A stretch of 64,000 nt of DNA from Streptomyces sp. SID12488. GTDB lineage: Bacteria > Actinomycetota > Actinomycetes > Streptomycetales > Streptomycetaceae. Below, one piece after another: positions 59,354-64,000 of the stretch. Under the pieces are notes generated by a model, which saw nothing but the letters and a program-made list of their open reading frames with translations, had not been told where the DNA came from and did not search any database. The DNA lies in contig NZ_JAAGLT010000036.1 in the NCBI RefSeq assembly GCF_010548275.1, positions 1 to 64,000 on the forward strand, given 5' to 3'. A program made the position numbers and the translations under genes. Every line of letters starts with the position of its first letter. Within the stretch, counting starts at the first letter, position 1.

Positions 59354-59623
59354 CTGGCTGGTTGACCGGCGGGGCAGAACACGTCAGGACGCCCCGGACG
59401 GGGCCCTCGGGTAGCCCCAGAGTCGCCATCGGGTCGCTGTCGGGTCACCCGCGGGTCGCCCTCGCGCCGCGTGGGCGTCCAACTGGCGAGACAGCTCCGT
59501 CCGTACCGCAGATGTGGCGACGGACGAATCCTCCACCTCCTCGCCCGCGGCCCCGCAATCACCACGCCCTCCGCCCCTGTATCTCACATCGCGGACGATC
59601 GCGTCTCATCATGCGACATGCCG

Positions 59624-59653
59624 GTGACATCCCCGGCAATCCGTCCCTACGAT
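59624..59653 (+). promoter_or_regulatory. promoter of the leaderless sulfur leader peptide
   Basis: GTGACA, an 18-bp spacer and TACGAT are followed by only 7 bp before the ATG at 59661. This places transcription start at the initiation codon itself, as in leaderless mRNAs. Confidence 0.72.
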
Positions 59654-59660
59654 CGACGCT

Positions 59661-59741
59661 ATGCAGCGACAGGCGGATCTCACAAAGCGGCGGGCAGTAG
59701 ACCTGTGCCGCGTGTCCGCCATGCTCTGTCGCCCTTTCTGA
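59661..59741 (+). CDS. Cys-containing leader peptide
   Basis: This 26-residue product (start MQRQADLTKRRAVDL) has Cys codons at residues 16 and 23, near the stop. The sequence type is one I know as a putative leader peptide ahead of sulfur genes in Streptomyces. No ribosome-binding site is present because the mRNA begins at the ATG. It lies 185 bp before the sulfurtransferase gene. Slow translation of the Cys codons at low cysteine would alter folding of the downstream RNA. It is too short for usual gene calls. Confidence 0.82.
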   Translation: MQRQADLTKRRAVDLCRVSAMLCRPF

Positions 59742-59843
59742 GCGGGAGCGCGCGGCACCAGCGGCGCACCACCTCCCGCATCCCCGGCGCCCTTCACCCG
59801 AGGGCCCTCGTGCGCGAGTCGCGACAGGCCTGACCGCACACGA

Positions 59844-59877
59844 GCGGGTACGACCGGGTACGACCGCATTCGTACCC
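59844..59877 (+). promoter_or_regulatory. alternative hairpins of the sulfur leader
   Basis: Two copies of (C/G)CGGGTACGA (59844-59853 and 59854-59863) can each pair with the same TCGTACCC (59870-59877). The two hairpins exclude each other and end about 35 bp before the sulfurtransferase ribosome-binding site. Confidence 0.65.
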
Positions 59878-59926
59878 CCTCTGCTTACGCACCACCCCGC
59901 CGCAACTGCCCCGGAGGAGAAAAAGC

Positions 59927-60766
59927 ATGAGCCGCAGCGACGTACTGGTAGACGCCGACTGGGTCGAGGCCAACCTCGACAACGCCGACATCGCCATCGT
60001 CGAGGTGGACGAGGACACGTCCGCCTACGAGAAGAACCACATCCGCAACGCCATCCGGATCGACTGGACCAAGGACCTCCAGGACCCGGTCCGCCGTGAC
60101 TTCATCGACGAGGAGGGCTTCGAGAAGCTCCTCTCGGCCAAGGGCATCGGCAACGACACCCTCGTGATCCTCTACGGCGGCAACAACAACTGGTTCGCCT
60201 CGTACGCCTACTGGTACTTCAAGCTGTACGGCCACGACAGCGTCAAGCTGCTCGACGGCGGCCGCAAGAAGTGGGAGCTCGACGCCCGCGAGCTGGTCGA
60301 GGAGGTCCCGGAGCGGACCGCCACCGTCTACAAGGCGAAGCCGCAGAACAAGTCGATCCGCGCCTTCCGCGACGACGTCGTGGCGGCCATCGGCTCGCAG
60401 AACCTGGTCGACGTACGCTCGCCCGACGAGTTCAGCGGCAAGCTGCTCGCCCCTGCCCACCTCCCGCAGGAGCAGTCGCAGCGCCCGGGCCACGTCCCGT
60501 CCGCCCGCAACATCCCGTGGTCGAAGAACGCCAACGACGACGGCACCTTCAAGTCGGACGACGAGCTCAAGGAGCTCTACGCCGACGAGCAGGTCGACCT
60601 CGCCAAGGACACCATCGCGTACTGCCGTATCGGTGAGCGTTCCGCGCTCACCTGGTTCGTCCTGCACGAGCTGCTGGGCGTGGAGAACGTCAAGAACTAC
60701 GACGGCTCCTGGACCGAGTACGGCTCCCTGGTCGGCGTTCCGATCGAGCTCGGCGCCAACAAGTAA
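59927..60766 (+). CDS. thiosulfate/3-mercaptopyruvate sulfurtransferase (rhodanese)
   Basis: The 279-residue two-domain rhodanese has the catalytic loop AYCRIGERSA (Cys near residue 233) in the second domain, and DVLVDADWVEANL at the start of the first. It moves sulfur from thiosulfate to a thiol acceptor, and is often annotated CysA or SseA-like. GGAGGAG lies 11 nt before the ATG. It follows the Cys leader and is followed by the SseC-like gene. Confidence 0.93.
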   Translation: MSRSDVLVDADWVEANLDNADIAIVEVDEDTSAYEKNHIRNAIRIDWTKDLQDPVRRDFIDEEGFEKLLSAKGIGNDTLVILYGGNNNWFASYAYWYFKLYGHDSVKLLDGGRKKWELDARELVEEVPERTATVYKAKPQNKSIRAFRDDVVAAIGSQNLVDVRSPDEFSGKLLAPAHLPQEQSQRPGHVPSARNIPWSKNANDDGTFKSDDELKELYADEQVDLAKDTIAYCRIGERSALTWFVLHELLGVENVKNYDGSWTEYGSLVGVPIELGANK

Positions 60767-60805
60767 CCCTCGTAGTCAGTCAAGGCCAGAAGGACGGAAA
60801 CGAAC

Positions 60806-61093
60806 ATGTGTGGAGCGAAGGCCGGCGGCCCGGACGCCTCGACGATCAAGCCCGGTGAGACCACGATCCAGGGTCAGGTGACCCGCGACGGCGAGCCGGT
60901 GGTCGGATACGTCCGCCTCCTCGACTCGACCGGCGAGTTCACCGCCGAGGTCCCGACCTCGGCGACCGGGCAGTTCCGCTTCTACGCGGCCGAGGGCACC
61001 TGGACCGTCCGCGCCCTCGTCCCGGGCGGCACGGCCGACCGCACGGTCGTCGCCCAGACGGGCGGCCTCTCCGAGGTCGCCATCGCCGTCTGA
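60806..61093 (+). CDS. DUF1416 / SseC-like protein
   Basis: The 95-residue protein has a Cys near the N-terminus (MCGAKAGG) and a carboxypeptidase-regulatory or transthyretin-like beta fold (GEFTAEVPTSATGQFRFYA). In Mycobacterium SseC is encoded beside the sulfurtransferase. It starts 39 bp after the rhodanese gene, in one operon, and likely helps in sulfur transfer. No catalytic motif is visible. Confidence 0.9.
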   Translation: MCGAKAGGPDASTIKPGETTIQGQVTRDGEPVVGYVRLLDSTGEFTAEVPTSATGQFRFYAAEGTWTVRALVPGGTADRTVVAQTGGLSEVAIAV

Positions 61094-61118
61094 CAGCACC
61101 AGCACCAGCAGCAGTAAC

Positions 61119-61167
61119 CGAAGGGCCGTACTCCTCGATCCCAAGTTCTCGGGGGTACGGCCCTTCG
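61119..61167 (+). terminator. terminator of the sulfur operon
   Basis: CGAAGGGCCGTACTCC pairs with GGGGTACGGCCCTTCG (one wobble), with a 17-nt loop. It starts 26 bp after the SseC-like gene. Confidence 0.9.
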
Positions 61168-61192
61168 GCGTGCGCGGAACTACCCTTGACCC

Positions 61193-61453
61193 ATGTACGC
61201 GCGACGGCGCCACGCCTACTTCGCCATGATGGGGACGTGCATCGGCCTCTTCGTCTTGGCCTGGTCGGTCGTACGCCTCTGGTCGATGCCGGTGGCGGTC
61301 GGAATGTGCGTGGTGGCGATGGTGATCCCGCCTCTGGCGGCGGTGGTCGCCAACCGCAGGGGCCCGGACGACCGCTGGTGGGACGACCCGTCCGGCGACA
61401 CGAGGTCCGACGAGTGGTGGGACGAGCTGGACGGCAAGAAGCGCCGCCAGTAG
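61193..61453 (+). CDS. DUF3099 membrane protein
   Basis: The 86-residue protein has two helices (YFAMMGTCIGLFVLAWSVV and VAVGMCVVAMVIPPLAAVV) and a Trp-rich acidic tail. It is a DUF3099 member found in actinobacteria. It starts 26 bp after the terminator, with no clear ribosome-binding site, so a leaderless transcript is possible. The function is unknown. Confidence 0.85.
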   Translation: MYARRRHAYFAMMGTCIGLFVLAWSVVRLWSMPVAVGMCVVAMVIPPLAAVVANRRGPDDRWWDDPSGDTRSDEWWDELDGKKRRQ

Positions 61454-61482
61454 CCGGGAAGGGGTAAGAGAGAAGAGGACCT

Positions 61483-61875
61483 GTGGGGCGTACGAGTGTG
61501 TCCACCGTCGTGCTGGACGCACACGACGCACACGAACTGGCCGGCTTCTACTGCCGCCTCCTCGGCTACGAGATCCGCCGCGAGGAACCCGACTGGGTCC
61601 TCATCGGCCCCCCGCCCGGCACCGAGGGCGTCTCCCTCGCCTTCGAGACGGAACGCGCGTACGTCCCGCCCGTCTGGCCCACCAGAGACCCCGGTGACCA
61701 GCAGATGATGCTTCACCTGGACATCGAGGTCGACGACCTGGAAGGGGAGACGGCGCGGGCGGTGTCCGAGGGAGCCAGACTCCACGGCCACCAGCCCCAG
61801 GACGACGTACGCGTACTGCTGGACCCGGCGGGCCACCCGTTCTGCCTGTGGACCGAGGAAGAGCAGGAGAGGTAG
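61483..61875 (+). CDS. VOC (glyoxalase/dioxygenase-like) domain protein
   Basis: The 130-residue protein is a single vicinal-oxygen-chelate fold with two beta-alpha-beta-beta-beta units: VSTVVLDAHDAHELAGFYCRLLG and MMLHLDIEVDDLEGETARA, ending DPAGHPFCLW. The metal ligands His and Glu are partly visible. It could be a glyoxalase, dioxygenase or bleomycin-type binder. GAGGACCT precedes the GTG start. It follows the DUF3099 gene by 29 bp. Confidence 0.85.
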   Translation: MGRTSVSTVVLDAHDAHELAGFYCRLLGYEIRREEPDWVLIGPPPGTEGVSLAFETERAYVPPVWPTRDPGDQQMMLHLDIEVDDLEGETARAVSEGARLHGHQPQDDVRVLLDPAGHPFCLWTEEEQER

Positions 61876-61911
61876 GAAGAGCGGGAAGAGAGACCGAGTC
61901 GCCGTCGCCGT

Positions 61912-61937
61912 CTTGGTATCAGTACTTGGTATCAGTA
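61912..61937. repeat. 13-bp perfect tandem duplication
   Basis: CTTGGTATCAGTA occurs twice without a gap. The second copy supplies the stop codon of the minus-strand DsrE gene; the first lies just beyond it. Confidence 0.9.
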
Positions 61938-62294
61938 GACGAGCGCCTGCGTCCCGTCCGCCATCGCTTCCTGGACGAAGAGCTGCGCCCCCGCGATCCG
62001 TACGCCCTCGATGACGTCCTTCTCGGTGATGTCACGCCGGGCCGCGCACTGGGTGCAGAGGGTGAGGCGGCCTGCCGCGAGGATCGAGTCGATCAGGTCG
62101 GGCAGCGGCGCGGCATGCGGCAGCTCGAACTCGGCGGCCCGCCCCGGCAGCGCGAACCAGGCCGACTCCCCGGTCAGCCACAGGGACACCTCAACCCCGC
62201 TGGCCACGGCCACCGGCGCCACCGTGAACGCCTGCGAGCAGCGCTCGGGGGCATCGGCCCCCGCCGTCACCTTGATCACGAGCTTCTTCGCCAT
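61932..62294 (-). CDS. DsrE-family sulfur relay-like protein
   Basis: The 120-residue protein has the DsrE fold (KKLVIKVTAGADAPERCSQ) and a CxxC motif in LTLCTQCAARR. Related proteins shuttle sulfur. ATG 62294 is used. It lies near other sulfur-related genes, but on the opposite strand. Its stop codon is embedded in the tandem duplication. Confidence 0.87.
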   Translation of the reverse strand: MAKKLVIKVTAGADAPERCSQAFTVAPVAVASGVEVSLWLTGESAWFALPGRAAEFELPHAAPLPDLIDSILAAGRLTLCTQCAARRDITEKDVIEGVRIAGAQLFVQEAMADGTQALVY

Positions 62295-62407
62295 GGCCGC
62301 ATCGTAGGCCGGACGGTAGTCCGAATCGTAATCAACTCTCTTACAACTCTGGGTGTGGCCCGTGGGTCTCCTGTGCGCGCGGACACGAAGTCCGTGCGTC
62401 ATGTTGC

Positions 62408-63205
62408 GTGGGGGATGTCTTGGAAGTACCCGAAGTGCCCGTGGCGGCAGACGCACCGGTGGCACTGGTAGCGCCCGACCTGCTGCCCGAAGTACCCGCG
62501 CGTCGGCGTGGGCGTACGACTCTGTTGATCGCCACGGCGGCCGTGCTGGGCCTCGTCGCCGGTACCTGTGCCGGGTATCTCGTGCAGGCGGACCGTGAGC
62601 CGACCAAGCTGCCCGCCCTCTCGCAGCCGGTGCTCGCACAGGCCGAGGGCGAGGGGCCCGAGCCGCTGTCGGCCGCGCAGGACCGGCGGGTGAAGACCGA
62701 CGGTGACCTGCGGAAGCTGCTGCTGAGGAAGCCCAGGGGGGCCAAGGACGCCGACTGGCTGGAGCGTACCGACGGCTGGCTGAGCATCGCCGACTACGCC
62801 GACACCTACACCGCGCCGGGCGACAAGTTCGTCAGCCTGGCCAATGACGAGTTCCGGCGGGCGGCCGTCGTCGGCTGGGAGGTCGGCACCACGTACAACG
62901 TGGAGATCCGGCTGGTCCAGTTCCGGCAGGACGACAGGATGTCGGCCGCCGACGCCAACGCCGACAGCCAGGAGTGGGCCGAGAGCGAGCGCGGCACCGA
63001 CAGCTGGACCGTCCCCGGCACCGGGAACGGCATGGCATACGTCCACACCCGGCCGGACACCGAGCCCGGATACGTTCCGCGGTACTCGGCCGAGGCGTAC
63101 GCCCGGCGTGGGGACGTCGCGATGGAGATCTGGGTCTACGGCAGCAAACCGATCTCCAAGAAGACGATCATGGATCTGGCCGAGCGGCAGATGGGGCGAC
63201 TGTGA
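62408..63205 (+). CDS. single-pass membrane protein, unknown
   Basis: The 265-residue protein has an acidic/Pro N-terminal tail, one membrane helix (TLLIATAAVLGLVAGTCAGYLV) and an extracellular domain of about 200 residues with KKPISKKTIMDLAERQMG-like terminal helix. I do not recognise the family. It overlaps the next gene by 4 bp (GTGA), and that gene has the same layout. The start is GTG. Confidence 0.68.
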   Translation: MGDVLEVPEVPVAADAPVALVAPDLLPEVPARRRGRTTLLIATAAVLGLVAGTCAGYLVQADREPTKLPALSQPVLAQAEGEGPEPLSAAQDRRVKTDGDLRKLLLRKPRGAKDADWLERTDGWLSIADYADTYTAPGDKFVSLANDEFRRAAVVGWEVGTTYNVEIRLVQFRQDDRMSAADANADSQEWAESERGTDSWTVPGTGNGMAYVHTRPDTEPGYVPRYSAEAYARRGDVAMEIWVYGSKPISKKTIMDLAERQMGRL

Positions 63206-64000
63206 GCGGGCACGAGACGACAGAGCACGAGGCGCCGGAGGCGGAGCCGGTCGTGCCGGCCCCCAAGCCCGTCCGGCGCGGGCGCGGGCGCGTCGCGACC
63301 GTCACTGGGTCCGTGCTTCTGGCCGGGGCGCTGGTCGCCGGTGTGGCCTGCACGGTGGTGACCGTGCGGGACGCCGACCGGGACGCGGGCGCCGCGGCGT
63401 GGAAGTTCCCGAAGACCAAGGTCGAGGAGGAGAAGGCGACGGCCCAGCGCGGGCTCTCCGATCTGCTCCTGCCGTACGGCGGCGACGCCTGGGTGCAGGG
63501 GCCCGACATCGCGGAGTTCGGCTCCGACGCGCGGCTCAGCGGGGCCCAGGCCACGGCGCTGCGGAAGGAGTCGGTGAGCGGTCTGCCCCGAACCCAGCGT
63601 GAGCAACTGGAGAAGGTGATCGACCGCCAGCGCATCAAGGGCATGGCGATGCGCAGCTACTTCAGTCAGGACTCGTTCGGCTACCGGACCGACGACATCT
63701 ATGCCGTGAGCATCGTGCTCTCCCAGATGGAGGACCGAGCCGCGGTCCGCGCGAGCGCGACGGCCCAGAACAGGTTCCTCGGCGCTCTGGACACCTTCCG
63801 CAAGGGCCCGAAGGTCAAGGGCCACGAGAACGCTCAGTGCTTCCGACTGCCCGGGGACGACGACGAGGCTCTCGACATGGCGCTCTGCTCCGGCTACGTG
63901 GGAGACGTCCTGGTCACGGCCACGGCGTACGGTGCGAAGCCGCTCGACACCGAGGGCGTCGCGAGTCTGCTGAGCATCCAACTCGACCGTATAGATGAGC
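63202..64000 (+). CDS. single-pass membrane protein, partial at window edge
   Basis: The frame is open to the end of the window (266 codons). An acidic N-terminus, a basic segment (KPVRRGRGRVAT), one helix (GSVLLAGALVAGVACTVVTV) and an extracellular domain with two Cys (ECFRL-like AQCFRLPG and ALCSGYV) are visible. It is coupled to the preceding gene and has a matching layout, so both may form one envelope complex. The 3' end and function are unknown. Confidence 0.68.
   Translation, partial: MSGHETTEHEAPEAEPVVPAPKPVRRGRGRVATVTGSVLLAGALVAGVACTVVTVRDADRDAGAAAWKFPKTKVEEEKATAQRGLSDLLLPYGGDAWVQGPDIAEFGSDARLSGAQATALRKESVSGLPRTQREQLEKVIDRQRIKGMAMRSYFSQDSFGYRTDDIYAVSIVLSQMEDRAAVRASATAQNRFLGALDTFRKGPKVKGHENAQCFRLPGDDDEALDMALCSGYVGDVLVTATAYGAKPLDTEGVASLLSIQLDRIDE

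Overview
The window looks like the core of a Streptomyces chromosome. The DNA is very GC-rich with strong third-position GC bias, starts at GTG and TTG are frequent, and it carries Streptomyces or actinobacterial marker genes: mycothiol synthase, GlnR, a DUF397/XRE pair, a YtrA-type GntR and a DUF3099 protein. The order pstSCAB, pit, csoR, ppk, mshD, 5'-nucleotidase, two-component system/HtrA, LacI, glnR, MoaD and sulfurtransferase matches what I remember of the Streptomyces coelicolor region around SCO4126-SCO4167. That synteny is from memory and was not aligned.

Layout. The window opens with the 5S rRNA that ends an rrn operon, then its terminator and a GNAT acetyltransferase. Bases 748-7998 (minus strand) encode a chromosomal type IV secretion-like operon: pilin-like peptide, VirB8-like protein, TrbL-like channel, SCO6880-family protein, VirB4 ATPase and a TraG/VirD4-like protein without a P-loop. 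A plus-strand transglycosylase/NlpC-P60 protein (11718-12719) would suit it as a wall hydrolase. Two secreted proteases, a Uma2 relic and a G-rich intergenic region lie between. Bases 13032-18841 hold PAP2, a small membrane protein, an NAD(P)-binding protein, SRPBCC, a hydrolase/TetR pair with an operator, and a Tat-exported bicovalent flavoprotein.

Bases 19000-34821 are a phosphate and polyphosphate block. It holds a PHO box and pstSCAB, then a Trp/His-rich secreted protein, an anti-sigma-like kinase, SigK/RskA with a DUF4394 protein, DUF47-Pit, a CsoR copper repressor with its operator, and a ppk-CHAD-Nudix operon. Next come a YtrA-type ABC operon with duplicated permeases, mshD and a secreted 5'-nucleotidase. 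Bases 41500-50000 look accessory: a tiny basic peptide gene with a strong hairpin and an ABC exporter, an orphan response regulator, a PH-like membrane protein, a pectate lyase-pectin methylesterase fusion with an AraC regulator, and a DUF397/XRE cassette.

The conserved core resumes with an MprAB-like two-component system joined to a PDZ-less HtrA protease, then LacI, GlnR, a hydrolase, MoaD, membrane proteins and a sulfur operon. That operon (thiosulfate sulfurtransferase and SseC-like) is preceded by a leaderless 26-codon open reading frame with two Cys codons and a switchable hairpin. DUF3099, VOC and DsrE proteins and two tail-to-head membrane proteins close the window; the last is cut by its edge.

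Most notable: the non-mobile type IV secretion-like operon, the Cys leader peptide, the peptide-hairpin-exporter unit, the Trp/His-rich secreted protein, and repeated 9-bp tandem arrays near gene ends.
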